Assembly (NCBI RefSeq): GCF_000972845.2
Contig: NC_040032.1
Location: 15,651,358-15,715,357 of the forward strand
DNA length: 64,000 bases
Direction: 5' to 3'
Origin: Larimichthys crocea
Taxonomy: Eukaryota > Chordata > Actinopteri > Sciaenidae
Shown here: positions 22,561-36,100 of the stretch, piece by piece
Numbering within the stretch: position 1 is the stretch's first letter
Layout of the letters: every line of letters begins with the position of its first letter
Translations under genes and position numbers: made by a program
The notes under the pieces: generated by a model
Database searches by the model: none
What the model was told of the DNA's origin: nothing
What the model saw: only the letters and a program-made list of their open reading frames with translations

Positions 22561-23445
22561 TGAGGAGGCTGAGGTCCTTCGGAGTATGCAGAGCTCTCCT
22601 CAGGACTTTTTACGACTCTGTGGTGGCCTCAGCCATCCTTTATGCTGTGGTCTGCTGGAGAGGGGGCAGAACTATCTATTATGTCTATAAGGCAGCAATA
22701 GGTCTCTTCGATCCTGGCCACCACAGTGTTAAGATAGACTGGCACCTACTGTTCTCAACCAAAGCCAAACAACTAATGCTGAGGACCTTAAGGCCCACAC
22801 GTGACCTTGTGTGACCTAAGGATAGAAAATTCCATAACAGGAAACATTACAAAGCAGCTACAGATCAACCGTGCAAACGACTCTGTGGTGGCCTCAGCCA
22901 TCCTTTATGCTGCTGGAGAGGGGGCAGCACGGACAGGGACAGAAGCAGACTCAATAGACTTATTAGAAGAGCGAGCTCTGTCCTGGACTGTCCTCTGGAC
23001 TCCATAGAGGAAGTGGGTGAGAGGAGGATGTTAGCTAAGCTGACATCCATCATGGACAACCCCTCTCACCCCCTACACGACACTGTGGGGTCTCTGAGCA
23101 GCTCCTTCAGCAGCAGACTGATACACCCACGGTGTAAGAAGGAGAGGTTCCGCAGGTCCTTCATCCCTGCTGCTGTGAGACTTTACAACACCTGCACCTG
23201 ATCATGTTGTAGTCTCCTGTTCATGTCCCATTGCTATTTTTTGTTCTTGTTTGTTTTGTTTTTGTTTTTTTCCATTTATGTTCTACCTTAGTACTTGTTT
23301 TGTAAATCTGCACATTCTACTTTAGTACTTTTTGTAAATATGTACACTTGTGTTTCCCTCCTTGATTCTATTTTTTGCTGCTGTTAACAAGTGAATTTCC
23401 CGGTTGTGGGATAAATAAAGTATTATCTTATCTTATCTTATCTTA
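22530..23445 (+). mobile_element. LINE 3' end, plus strand, split by an insertion
   Basis: The translation reads KGQSRLHLLRRLRSFGVC, then TFYDSVVASAILYAVVCW. It resumes after 22879 and continues with RLIRRASSVLDCPLD-like sequence, VGERRMLAKLTSIMDNPSHP and RFRRSFIPAAVRLYN. This is the C-terminal end of a CR1/L2-type LINE ORF2. It ends with a (TTATC)n tail at about 23425-23445. The coding region is interrupted by a 209-bp foreign segment at 22670-22878, flanked on both sides by the same roughly 50-bp LINE sequence. It lies head to head against the minus-strand LINE end. Confidence 0.88.
22670..22878 (+). repeat. Duplicated segment, copy 1 (inside LINE)
   Basis: From 'aactatctattatgtctata' to 'cagatcaaccgtgcaaac' this segment is nearly identical to 24208-24413, with a handful of substitutions and small indels. 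Flanks 22614-22669 and 22879-22927 are the same LINE stretch, except that the right one lacks 7 bases. I do not recognise the segment itself: it has no TIR, no poly(A) and no long frame. Confidence 0.95.
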
Positions 23446-23695
23446 CTGCAACTGTTAATTAACTTAAATTATGTCTTTTACCCTATAGGTCTTAATTTTT
23501 CTTCTTATTTGTTTCGTTGTTGTAGTTTTATGCTTTTTACTCTTCTTCTGCTCTCTAGTTTTTCATGCAACTGCTCTTTTACCTTAACAACTGTTAGTTG
23601 TTGCCTATTTATGTTTCTATTCTGCTCTGTGAAGCACTTTGGGCTACAATTATGTATGGAAGGTGCTATATAAATCAATAAAGTTGAAGTTGGAA
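23446..23695 (+). repeat. LINE 3' UTR-like tail
   Basis: It ends with 'gaagcactttgggctacaat', then 'ggaaggtgctatataaatca', then 'ataaagttgaagttgg'. This is the well-known tail shared by fish L2-type LINEs and related SINEs. No coding part remains. Confidence 0.65.
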
Positions 23696-24207
23696 AAGTG
23701 TGTCAGTCAATTTCAACCTTTCTTCTTTTATGAGTGATTATGATTGACTAAGCTTCTTCACTTCTCTGAGCCCATTCAAAGAGGGAGTGTTTTCTCATTA
23801 GACTCAACCACAAATGCCATAATGGAGCTCAGCGGAGAGAGCTGAAAAAAGGTGGATCATGACTTGAACAAGACTGGAAATTCACTTGTTGTGGAAAAAT
23901 TGCTGAAGTCAAAGGTCAATGGTGAGGTCAGGAAGGAAGAAAGTGTTCAGGAGCCCCTGATGTCCTATGCTGTATTATTTACTGATGCTTGGCCAAGGAG
24001 AATTAGACACTCTCAAAGTTCATCAGAAGTGCCTGAGTCGGTCTCACATTCTGCCCAGGTGTATAGACTTTAAACCCCAAGATAACACCACAAATACTAT
24101 ACGCCCAGAATTAGTCAACAAGAATGTCTTTACTCTTGGAGGTGTTATTGTCAACATATTCTAGTCTGGAGACATGTTTGTTTACGCAGATTGGAACGTC
24201 AACGGCA

Positions 24208-24413
24208 AACTATCTATTATGTCTATAAGGCAGCAATAGGTCTCTTCGACCCTGGCCACCACAGTGTTAAGATAGACTGGCACCTACTGTTCTCAACCAA
24301 AGCCAAACAACTAATACTGCTGAGGACCTCAAGGCCCACATGTGACCTCGTATAGGATAGAAAATTCCATAACAGGAAACATTACAAAGCAGCTACAGAT
24401 CAACCGTGCAAAC
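24208..24413 (+). repeat. Duplicated segment, copy 2
   Basis: Second copy of the segment at 22670-22878, in the same orientation, 1.54 kb downstream. It keeps the same ends. Its left neighbour (23700-24207) is unrecognised sequence with short open frames. Which copy is the source cannot be decided from this window; the LINE-embedded copy looks like the newcomer because it interrupts a known element. Confidence 0.95.
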
Positions 24414-24442
24414 AGTTGTTTTACATTGGCATGGTCTTAGAG

Positions 24443-24785
24443 CAGGGGTGCCAAAACTCCTGGGCCATACAAACCACAATTTGAGCGCAAATGGGGCCAG
24501 ATCAGTCAAATTATTTTTTCATGACACCAGCTCCAAATGTTTCCCCTTTACAATTAATCAACCATTCATTTACAAAACATGATAAACAGCCTTAAAGTGC
24601 AATTTGTCAACAATATGTCTCGATTTTTACTTATTCAGTCACTCTACTGCCATTGTATAAAATATTAAGTCACATGCATTATACTGAATAATATAGTATT
24701 TTGCTTTTTACCTTGACTACTAAAAAATTAACAACTTCTCTGCAATGTTCACATTTTCTTGTGGGTCAGTTATGGCCTGCAGAAG
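24443..24785 (+). mobile_element. hAT-like non-autonomous element, partial
   Basis: It begins 'caggggtgccaaaactcctg' followed by 'ggccatacaaaccacaattt'. This resembles the terminal sequence of hAT-family fish elements (caggggtgtcaaactcatgg...). The far end reads 'cttgtgggtcagttatggcc' and appears truncated by the next element at 24788. No transposase coding remains. Confidence 0.6.
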
Positions 24786-24787
24786 GT

Positions 24788-24998
24788 GGGCGGCACGGTG
24801 GTGTAGTTAGTTTGAGTCTCGACTTGGGCGTTTCTGTGTCGAGTTTGCATGTCCTGCGTGGGTTCTTTCTAAATGCCCATTGGTGTGAATGTGAGTGTGA
24901 ATGGTTGTTTATTTCTGTGTACCCTGAACTTGCACTGGTGACTTGTCCATGGTGGCCCAGTCCCTAATAACCCTGATAAAGAAAGGATGGATGGATGG
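24788..24998 (+). mobile_element. Teleost 'GGCGGCACGGTGG' element ending in (GGAT)n
   Basis: Starts 'gggcggcacggtggtgtagt', has internal 'gtcgagtttgcatgtcctgc' and 'tgtgaatgtgagtgtgaatg', and ends in ggatggatggatgg. This matches from memory one of the commonest interspersed repeats in percomorph fish. Partial or related copies lie at 25301-25472, 36141-36256 and 50236-50345. It is short and non-coding. Confidence 0.8.
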
Positions 24999-25300
24999 TT
25001 TGAGAGGCTGCCGTGCAAGAAGGAAGCCATTGTTCCAGAACCTACACCTTAAGGCTTGACTGAAGTTTGCTGCTGATCACATAGACGAAGAAAAGTTCTG
25101 CGGTTAGTTGAAACAATTCATAACTAAAAGTAATGAGAACATTTAGTCAGTTCTTTATCCCTGGCCTTTTTTCAACACTAACCGCTGCATCCATTTTGGA
25201 TCTTTCTTTGTTGGCTCTTAGTTGTTGTGCTCGGCATGTTTTTAGTGTTTTCTGTTTTCAGTAGCTGATCTTTAATTTCATACCCTCATGTATAACTCAG

Positions 25301-25472
25301 GGCAGCACACTGGGTGTGAGTGTGAATGGTTGGTTGTCACTCAACCCCGGTAATGAACTGGCAACCAATCATCCAGGGTGTACCCTGCCTCTCTCGCCCA
25401 GTGCCAGCTGGGATTGACTCCAGCTACCTGATAAGGATAAGTGGTTACAGGAAACGGCTGGATGGATGAATG
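25301..25472 (+). mobile_element. Second copy of the GGAT-tailed element
   Basis: Begins 'ggcagcacactgggtgtgag' and contains 'ccagggtgtaccctgcctct' and 'gccagctgggattgactcca', ending in ggatggatgaatg. It is the 3' half of the same family as 24788-24998. Confidence 0.78.
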
Positions 25473-25579
25473 TTTACCTCAAGGGAGAAACTGTCTTATT
25501 AAAGGTGATGGGCTTTGGGCTAAATGGATTGAAACCTGGGGACTTTGGCCAAAAAGACAGAACAAAAACAAAACACCAC

Positions 25580-27457
25580 TCGATTTAAGAATGAACATCT
25601 TTATTCATATGGCTTAGAATTAAATTTATATTTAAGATTCAACAACTCAAGATATCAGAGACTGTGATGTCACACTGACGTACCATACAGCAGAGAGTGA
25701 TATTTTAATGCTTAAACTATTGTATCCTGGCACAGCGGTTCCTAACTTTTTCCCTTAAGCGATACCTTTTCTGTTGTTAAGTGAACTAAGCGACATTTTA
25801 TAGATATTTCATATTAGGTTATTATATAACTGTATAATTAACCCAAATAGTCAAAGCAATAAATGCAGAAACCTTGTGTAAAAAGAGCGTTTTTTGATGA
25901 ATCATAGATACTTTACATACTTTTTTTTTCTTTTTGCATATTCTTTGTTTTCTTGATCTATGAGTTCTTTGGTTGTTTTAACTGTGTACATTTCTAATGC
26001 AGAATAATGCTGTTAAGTCATGTTGTCATGTTTTATTTAACTTTAGATCTTAAATCATCTAGAATAACAATTAGTCTCACATAGATTCATTTGAAATACT
26101 CAGATATAGACCTAGTATATATACAGGTTATTATATTAAAAGTTTTCTTCCACCCTTTAAAATTAAAAAGGCCTTGTAACCCGCAGTGAAGTTTTTACCA
26201 CTAGTGAGGCTTAGGACCTGCTCGCTCGGAATCTGTGTTTTCAACACACAGAGATTCACAGGAAATCTTCTGTCTGAACCGGCACGTCAGTGTGACATCA
26301 CAAATCTAGTTTGGACGGAGGAGTCAGTGCCAAATATTGACTTTTACAGAGTTGTCCTCAGTGTCATCAAAATATCACATTCCGGTGCTGACATTCAGTG
26401 GTATTTCCCTGCAAGATAATCTGAAACTTTCTTATACTATGATTTCACTATAGAATGGCCCAGCAATCACCATCTGACTCTAAGTGATCATTAAAATGGT
26501 ACCACACAGACTTCACGTTTTCATCTCTTAACAAGATAACGGTAATCACCTGTGCAAATAAAGTTATTGGTTTGATGAGCACAAGCCTCTTTCTAATTAT
26601 TCAACAAATTTGTTTTGCAGGCGCCTCATCATGAAATCCAAGAATGTCTACACATTTTTCATAATACTTGTTCTAAAAAAAAACACACCGATTTGACCAC
26701 AAGAAGCAGAGCAGCAGGTGAAAATATAAGAATGATTTGATTTCTCCTTTCTTTTCACTAAAACATACAGCAAGTTCCAACATAGACACAGAGACAGGTA
26801 CATTTACCACATAAGACCCACAGAACGTACTGTTTCCGAATAGTTTGACTTGCTACTTAAAGCTTTGGACAGACTCTTAACAATAAGCATCAGACAGACC
26901 ACACAGCCAGGTCGACACAAAAGTACAGGGTCACTGAAACCATGACATTCGAAACATGTTCCATATCTGTCAACCACTAGATGCATGAGATAAATATAGA
27001 AGTCTTTGTGGCCAAATTCCCATGACAGTTATGACAAATGTTTGGAGATGAACCAAAACCTCTTGCAAAAGCATGCATTTACAGTATGTTTCAAAAAAGG
27101 AGCAACGTTTGGCAAAAAGAAAACAATAGTTCCACCGGTTTGAACACTAGCTTTTTGCTGGCTGGGAGAAGCCTTCTAATGTAGGATCATCTTTATCTGT
27201 GAGACGGGACTGAGAGCGATGTCTTTTCAGTCACTTTGTATTGTGTGGAAAAATCTCTGCAGGAAAGCTGAAAACATTCCAGTCCAAGTCCCTTCATTTC
27301 AGTCATTGTGGGGCATTCTTGGCTGCATCCAGACCACAGCTGAAGGAAATGAGAAGAGGAGGAGAGACCGACGTATTGCACATATGCATCCACACACACG
27401 CACTCACACTAAGCCCTCTCATTTTCCATGTCTTTGTCTCCATCATCTCTCCTTGTC
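25580..27457 (-). other. kcnip1 3' UTR (predicted) and poly(A) signals
   Basis: After the kcnip1 stop codon no further exon is seen. Minus-strand aataaa signals occur at 26032-26037 and 25600-25605, so the 3' UTR is probably 1.4-1.9 kb. Open frames on both strands in this interval lack protein features. Confidence 0.5.
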
Positions 27458-29794
27458 CTACATCACGTTTTCAAACAGCTGCATGGATCTCATCATGGTT
27501 TCATCCTGTGGAGAGAGAAGACAAGTCACCAGGGAAGAATGATGCAATTAACAAGCAATGTACATACATATAGTGAAGTATAGTATCTATAATAATATAT
27601 AGTCAGCCCTGTTGTATAGGCTGCATGAAGACAGCACTGATATTCTTTGCACATTAAATATGACTTCAGTTTCAAACGCTTGGATGCTTTGAATCTATAT
27701 TCTTTGTGATGTTCAAGTCTGTTTTCTCTTACTGGGTATGGCCTTATGCATTCGTGTGTTAATATGTATTATTTTGAACACGTTGAACACATTTAGATGT
27801 ACCGTACACAAAAATCCACATGAAAGTTGAACTGGAAGAAGAACTTTGAAAAACCTTGAATATGTATTTTTACATCAAACAACCTGTTTGTTTTTATATT
27901 CTTCCAACTTTGGCTCTTGAAAGTTGGCATATATGTTTTTATATATATCGAAATAGACTATTCCGATGTAGGACAATACATACCTCCTGGCAGGCTATGA
28001 CAAACTCCTCTAAAGTCACCACTCCGTCTTTGTTTTTATCCATTTTCTGTGAAAAATAAAAAACCATGTCATAAAAATGTGATTCACTATCTGACGGAAA
28101 TAAACATTTTGTAATTGTTGTGTTCATTGTGAGCTTGTGTTGCAACAGACATCAGCGTGCAGAAAATGTCGAACAGTTCACACTATAGAACACGATATAG
28201 GAAAATAAAAGACAGTGGTCATAAAATAAAGACATAAGTTGCCATATGGACTGTGATGACTAATAATATAGAAGTTTTATAAGCCTTATCCAAAAGCTTA
28301 TAGTAAATCCAAAGTGTCTCAATAAAACCATGGAGGTTTATTTGCGAAACTACTGACGTGTGACAAGCGACATTAAGAGTCAATTTGTTTCTCCCCCATG
28401 CTGTGTAAACACAGTGGATTTAAAATCACCTGTCACTTTTAACAAAATCACTGACTTTTGATGTGTTAATGCTGTGTAGCACAAATTAACCTGGAAAAAG
28501 GCATCCACGTGCTGCTGTGGCACGTCTCCCTTTAGTGCAGGGTAGGTGTACTTGCCCATCATGTCATAAATGGCTCTGACAATCTCAGTCATTTCCTGGA
28601 AAAAAAAGAAACCATTCTTCCTTGAGGTGAGACATTAGACGCGACGTAAATCACTGCATATGTTTGCGAGAGTGCAGTCTCACCTCTCTGTTTATGTAGC
28701 CATCTCTGTTAATGTCATAAAGGTGAAACGTCCACTCAAGTTTCTCTCTTAGTGTTCCTCGCAGCAGTATAGACAAACCCATTACGAAGTCCTGGCAGCA
28801 ATGAAACAGAAGATAAACCCAGATTCTGAAAGCATCACAGCACATGGAAGTCAAGAAACGAGTACGATTTCTTCTTTTTTTTTTACCTTAAACTTAATGG
28901 AGCCGTTGTTTGTAGTGTCAAACGCATTGAAAAGGTAATGTGCGTACATGCTTGCATCTGCAACACAAAAACTTAAAGTGTGAGGTCTCAGAAAGTTTCA
29001 CAGAGCAATGAGGAGGTTTGAAAACATTGCACTTTACCTCCATGAGGGAAGAACTGTGCGTAAATGTGTTTGAATGTCTCCTCATTTACGACACCGCTTG
29101 GACATTCCTGTGGAGAAAAAAAAAAAGATGAATCGGGTTACTCTACTGCAAGAATCAGCCCGCCAAAGGGTCCAATCTGATCCACGGCATGACTTTGCAA
29201 CGTGTTGAGAAAAGCCAGTGATTCCAATTTATCAATACACTTCACTGCTACTTCTGATTTATTCACTGAATCAAGAAAGAAATAAAAGATGATATTGTTT
29301 TCAAAAATACATGTGACATGTAACTGTTTATGCCGTTGTAGATCCACAGTAAATTCTAATGCAAATGACCAACTGACTGTGGGAGAACATTTCTGAAATG
29401 ACATTTATTTTCTTAAGATTCAGATTTTTTTTTTCTCAGTTACTCCAGTTATACTTCTTTATACTAAAATAAAATGAGAAATATCTGGATTTGTTGGGGT
29501 TTTTTATAGGTTATTATGCAATGGTTTTAGTAGTCAGGCTTCAGGAGAGTAACGTTGCTGCTGGATTTTTTGTCATGGTAGCTGATTATGGCTTTGTTGG
29601 TTCACCACTTTGATCCAGACTGATATAATAAATAAAAAAAACGTGTGTGATTACATTCTTGAAACCACGATAGAGGATCTGCAGCTCCTGTTTGGTGAAA
29701 TTAGTCTGGGCTTCCAGTTGCTCAAGACCCTCTGGCCTGTGACACACCATCGTCATCTCGAGCTCATCGTCTGCTTTATCTTAAGGGAAGAGAG

Positions 29795-29839
<45 letters not shown>

Positions 29840-32800
29840 AGTATACTTATTACACAGAATCATGTCAAGACTTCTACAATCCCTGTCAGACACGTGCTCT
29901 TCCTACAGTCTTTAGAAATAAGGAAACTGTAACACACAGGAAAGAGACAGCTCAGCGAAGCTTGATAATGTTAAGCCGGCAAGAAACATATCAAAATTTC
30001 GATTAGACAGCAGAAAAGGGTGCTCATGTGAAGCAGCAGAGTGATACGGCAGAATGAGGAGGTTACATGAGATAAAAGGACGGATTTGACAAAAGCTACA
30101 TTGCTTTCCCCTCAGGTGTTGAGGGATTTTATTAATGGCAGCATAGTGCTCCGTGCTGTGGAGATGGATGGTGGTTAATGACATGAGGAGTTGTCACTAC
30201 AACTGTCTCCAGCCACAGGGCAATACTTCCATCCTGACATCCAGCAGTGGACACAATCCACACACCAATAAGTTCCCAAACATGAGCAAACATCCAAGCC
30301 TTTTACTGAAAAATCCACAAACATCTACAACCTTATATTGATCTGGCAGGATGGGATATTGACACATGATGATTTTTGTAGCACTACTTTTATGTCCCAC
30401 TCGATTCCTGTGATCTAAGCAATATGTAATGGAGAACAAGTCATTTTAACACATTAAATCATACCAATAAAAGCTGACAGAGCAAGCAACGCCTTGACAA
30501 ATGTTCACATGTGCACACACGTGAATCTGTGTTCAGTGGGCCTTTAAGAAATGATTCAAATAAATATAATACGCCTGCTTTTGTTGATGGCGGCGATGAC
30601 TCATTTATTTCAGCCCATTCAGCAGCGGCGTCAAGATTAATGTTCGACACTGAAACTCTATCCAGTATCATGCATCATCTTCCAGAGGGGGATTTATTTG
30701 AAATTTCTATCAAATATCCTGTTGGTTATCCAGTTTCCAGCAATTCCTAGAAGCATCTGGATGCCATGATAATATTAAAGTAAAGCTCTAATTAGCTCGA
30801 TTTGTTTCTTTGCACTTGGATAATTGCTTCTGCTTTTGTTCATGAGCCAACCTCATTTGTATCCAGTTTGTTATTTATTAGATTTCAGTTTCAATCCAAT
30901 CTATTCAATTATTTGCAGCTGTACAAGTGGGTTTAAATAGATCAAACATGATTTCCAGGCTTACAAATATGTAGGTTATGAGGCTATCCTATATAATTTA
31001 TGTTAATTTAGATATAATATGAAATTATAAATTACGAGTTTGAGATCTCTGGTTTAAACGTGGCCTCTTTTTACAGCTGATCCCCTTTTAGACCCTGCTT
31101 CCTGCTGTTTTTTGTTTATTCTGCTGAGTCTTTCTCTAAATCTTCCCTCCATCTCACTCTCCTGTTGCGATCTCTCTGACTTGTTGTCATGGGGATAGAC
31201 AGCGCAGGATGAATGTGAAGAGTGGTGGGGGGTATGTCAAACATAATTTGTACGTTTATTTTCTTTGTGAATATATATATAAAAAAAAACCTCTCATCAC
31301 ATGACAACAAAACACAAAAAGCTGCTTGTTTTTACTGTATGGCGTCTATTTCTTCTGCCGGGGTGCATTTGCTTTCCCCTCAAGTGCGATGGTGTGATCA
31401 GAAACAGATGAAACAGGACGAGGGTGAGAGAGGGAAACAGGCAGAGGTGTTGATTGGAGTGCGAAGGAAAAAGGTGAGAGAACACAAGAACACAAGAATA
31501 GGACTGAACAATATGACATAAATGGGATTTGGTAAAAAAAAACACTAACACTAAGCTATTGATCTAGAAGGAGGACAACAAAGGAGATATATTGATATTG
31601 AATTTATTTGAGGTTTACCAGTAATGACTCACCTTTAACTTCAACCTGGGGGTTTAAAACACTTACAATAACCAGTTGACAAAATGATCTTATTCCCAGA
31701 TCATTCTTTCAAGATGCAGGCACAGAAATGCTGCAGACTTCTCCTTGTTGATGCTTATATGCAAGGCAGCTTGCATGCTTGATATAAATGGTACAACAGC
31801 TGCTCTGGCCCATAAACATTAATCAGCATTTACTTGGAAGGGAAGTGTTGTATGATGAAGCTATGGAGATGGTCAGATGGCACTTTAGACAAACAGCAGC
31901 TCTGCCGTGCTGCGGTACCAGCAGTGTTTACACAGACCAAGTGTTCATGTGAGTGCTTGTTAAAAGTGCTGCTGGTCCAGACCAACAGGTTGTGATGTTC
32001 AGCGTGCACAGTGATGGTGAACCGTTTGACATTTTGAGTAATGCTCTAATTTGCTTTCTTTCTGAGAATTCGATGAGGAGACTAATACCACTCTCGACGG
32101 CCTTGCTCAGCGTAAAGCGGCTCTGTTCTATGGTGACCTACCAGCACCTTTAAGGCTCGTTGATAAAAGGTTCTATCTTGTCTGTTTAATCCGGCAACTC
32201 CCTGGAAAACCCTGCATGTTGCCTTGCAATCTCATAACTGGCTGCTAAACAGGCTTTCTGGAGCCTCGAATTTACTAATATCAATCATCTCAAACTTCTT
32301 CCTTTATTCCAAATGACACAGAAGGGTAATTTTTTTAGAAATGACAGCGACTATGTTTTTTGTTTTTGTTTTTACTATCTTTGTTTCACATTCATGTCAA
32401 GGAGCTGTCGCTTCAAATCCTTGGTCTATGCGGTGACCTTCGTCTGAGCTCCTTTTTGCACACTTGAGTCGTGATTTCCGACAATCCAGACACCACACAT
32501 GTATCCACTGCACTGGTGACTTTAGAATGGATGGGAACCGGTGGTCGGTGACACAAGCAACAAGTCCTCGACACAAGGACATACGGTACAGTCCCTGTAT
32601 ATACTAAGCTTTTCGAATTGTGACTTATTTTTTTATCTGTGTCCTGCTTTGATGTTTATTCCCCCTCGTGCGGATCACTAAAGTCTATTCTATCTTATCT
32701 TACTTATTTTTTCATCATTTCGAGAGGCTTTTGTCAGAACAAGGACAAATGATTTCATCTCATCTGTGTTAAAACGAACACGAGTCTTTTTTCCCCCCAT

Positions 32801-33067
32801 GTGCTGGTTCATGTATTTTATCTCCATTTCGTGCCGCTATGAATTCGTCATTCATCCCCGCTTGCGAATTGCTCACGCTCTTGTCTTATGCCCCTACAAC
32901 CCAGTCTCCATGACAACGAGGATCTCAAGCATAAGGCCAGGGAGAGGTATGATATGTGAGCTGCGTGTTAATTCACATGCTCTGAACCCTCATTCGCTCC
33001 CCACCCTCTCTCCCCGCTCTCTCTCTTTCACTTACTCACTCACTCACTCACTCACTTACACATTCAA

Positions 33068-33107
<40 letters not shown>

Positions 33108-36100
33108 CTCACATAATCGTAGAGTCAGGGTCAGTGATTTTGCTCTTGGGTTATTTTCAAGGACATCCTACTTCATTGTATCCTGTAATCTCTCCATCAT
33201 GAGCACAGTGTTACGCCTCACGCCTTGTATTGTTTGATCCTTCGCAGTTCTGCTGCTACTTCAGTGAATATTTATACATTTTTACTATAAATAAAAAATA
33301 CTATTGTATAATAAAAAAAATTATCACCAATTCTATTGGTTAATGTATTTTAAAATGAGATTACAGGCATGTTACATTTGGTAAATGCACTTGCTTTTCT
33401 GGCTGACTTATAGTCACTCCACAGAAATATGGCAAACATATCAGTGTTATCACTCATGTTAAATGTGTTATTTTCCATAGAAACAAACACATTATGAACT
33501 ACAAACAGTCCAGAAGGATTATCCGAACATTTTTTTTCTCTCAGCCCGCTCTCTCAATTCAATCGAGCTCTCTCTGTTGCGCTTTTGTCTTTTTCTCCAT
33601 CTTTTTCTGACTAATGTTGACGTACCTCTGGATGGTCTCCTCTGCTTGGTTTGCATGGTCAAAGTGCCCACCACTGCTCCCATGTTGTCACCGTGGAAAC
33701 CAGCCTGGTCAAAGAACCCAGAGAGTAATAGTCCTCTTGTTTTATTTCACGATGTTGTCAGCCTGTCGTTCTGTCTTCACCTGCATCCACAGCTCTGTGT
33801 ATTAAAGGGGCTTTGCCCCTGTTTTTTCCCTCTTGCTGGTTTCAGATCTGGCACTGGAGGAAGACTCTTTTCTTTTGAGCTGAACCTCTTGGATTCCTGA
33901 TCTCCTTTTCCAAACACACACACACACACAAGCTGCTCCTGCCTTTCTGCGCCGCTCCTTTCGTTCTGTGCCTTATTCTACTCATCTGTCAGCCTTGCCC
34001 CCCTCTTTCTAGCTGCCTGCCTCCTCGTGCTCTCATGTTATTGTGGAGTGCTGGTAACCGATGCTGTACTCAGTAATGACACCACTGACAAGTAAATTGT
34101 AGCAGGTGAAGGTCGTGCATTTAAAGTTGACAGATCTTCATTACTTATATCTCTTTTTACTGCCCTGACACACACACACACACCTCAACCCATTGGTTAA
34201 TGATGACACCAGTTCAAGACCACTTCAGATTAGTGCTCTGCTCCCTGATGCACTGTTTGTACGATGATGAGCTTGCGGGTACAAAGCATCTTCGTTGTCA
34301 AGCTCACAACAGTAACATTTGCCTGCGGTACAATCAAGAATGTTTAATGGTGCCAATTAATATTCATGGAGCATCTTCGATATTAAGAAAATGAGACTGT
34401 GTCCGGCGGGAAAGGAAAGCAGTTGGAGTGAGTAATGTTTATTTCCCATTAAGTGCCAGGCATTAAAACTCAACTCGCTGTGGTCCGCACAGCTAATGAG
34501 TAAAAATGGTGTCTCAGACAGGATGTTGCTATAGTTTGTTTTAGGATTTGGATATGTTGTCTGAGCGTTGTTCTCTGCACAAGATGTAAATTCACAATTA
34601 TTTCATTTTTAAAAAAGTCCATGTAGTGTAAAGAGGATAGAGTGAAGCACGGAAAACGTACATTTACAGGAATGTAAATGTTCTCTCCGCCTCACTCTTT
34701 CTTTATATGCGCATGTGTGTGTGTGTGTGTAGGTGTATGCCTGCGCGTGGGCTTCAGAAAACCTCTCTTGGTTTTAAAAATTCATGCTCTGCCATTTTTT
34801 CTCACCGCCATCTCAGCTTTCTTGAGTCTTGAAAGTTCTACGTCCTGCTTCCTCTGTTACGGCTGTGTAAAAAAATCAAATTAAGGCATGCATGCGAAAC
34901 GTGTACCATAGCATTAACTGGCAAAAAGGCAGAAGAAAGTCTGCAGTCTTTCATAAACAGAATATCTATTCTCTCATAGTTATGTAAGCCTTGGATGGCT
35001 GCCTTGTTTCTGCTATGTGTTTGTCTGTCATGTTTGAATAGCACAGGACGGCACAGAACTCCACTGATATTCAAATGAAGCTGTTTGCTGAAAGGCAGTC
35101 CTGTGATTGCTCAGGTGAAGCTGAGATAAGAACTTAACATGCGCTGATTAATTAAACATAAGGTCATGCATAATTCCGATAAATATACATCCCTATCACG
35201 CTAGCTGTCCTTACATTGGCTTATTTTTTTTTCACATTCCTATTCCCTCCACTCAGATTATTGTCTCAGAAAATAACACACACACTTTGCATTCGGTGAT
35301 TTCCTTTCATGCATTTTTCTATCAAATATTCATCACTTTTACTACGTGGAAAAACTCCGCACAACCACTTCAACTCAGAGCGGGAAGCATAAATAAAAAC
35401 TCCAAGTGATATCACAGATGTTTAAACAATCTTTCCCCTCCGCTTCTCTGAGCCCACTGACACATCAACACATACAAACAAACACTCGCAGATGGAGAAT
35501 TAAGTACTCTGATTACAATAAGTAACCAGTTGTAATCCCCGTGACAGATGTTTGCCATCTGGAACTCCCGTCACACGTACCGAGGACACTGCACTGCGGT
35601 CTGACTTCATGGTGACTTCATTATCTTTTAACCGGTTCATGATCTAGTCAAGTTCAGCTCACCACCACCAACAGGACTCATCAGTCACAGCTTTGTTAGA
35701 GGGACTGTCGAATAGTCAATGGATCAATACGAATAAAAATCAAGACAAATAGAGCATGAACGCATTTGTTAAAGGGATAGTTTGGAAGTGAGGTTGTATG
35801 AGGTACTTAGGTGATCAGGCAGCCCTTTCCACTTGTCTGTGAAGTCTGATTGAACCACTAGAGTATTGTTTTTCTTTGCATGCTGATTAACAGATGAGCA
35901 CTAGGTGTATTAATTAGCTCAGGCAAGGGGCGGTCGGTAGCGTAGTGGGTTAAGCGGCCGCCCCGTGTGTGGAGGCTATAGTCCTCGCTGCAGCTGGAGT
36001 TCGAATCCCGCATCGGACGGCCATTTACTGCGTGTCACTCCCCCTCTCTCTGCCCCCTGCTTCCTGTCTATCTTCAGCTGTACTATCATTAAAGGCATAA

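Noticed and set aside
22620..23201. Plus-strand frames that look protein-like
   Set aside because: They are the C-terminal end of a LINE reverse transcriptase, broken by an insertion, not a host gene.
32766..33116. 116-codon plus-strand frame in kcnip1 intron 1
   Set aside because: Its second half is translated CTCA and CA microsatellites. The first half has no features.
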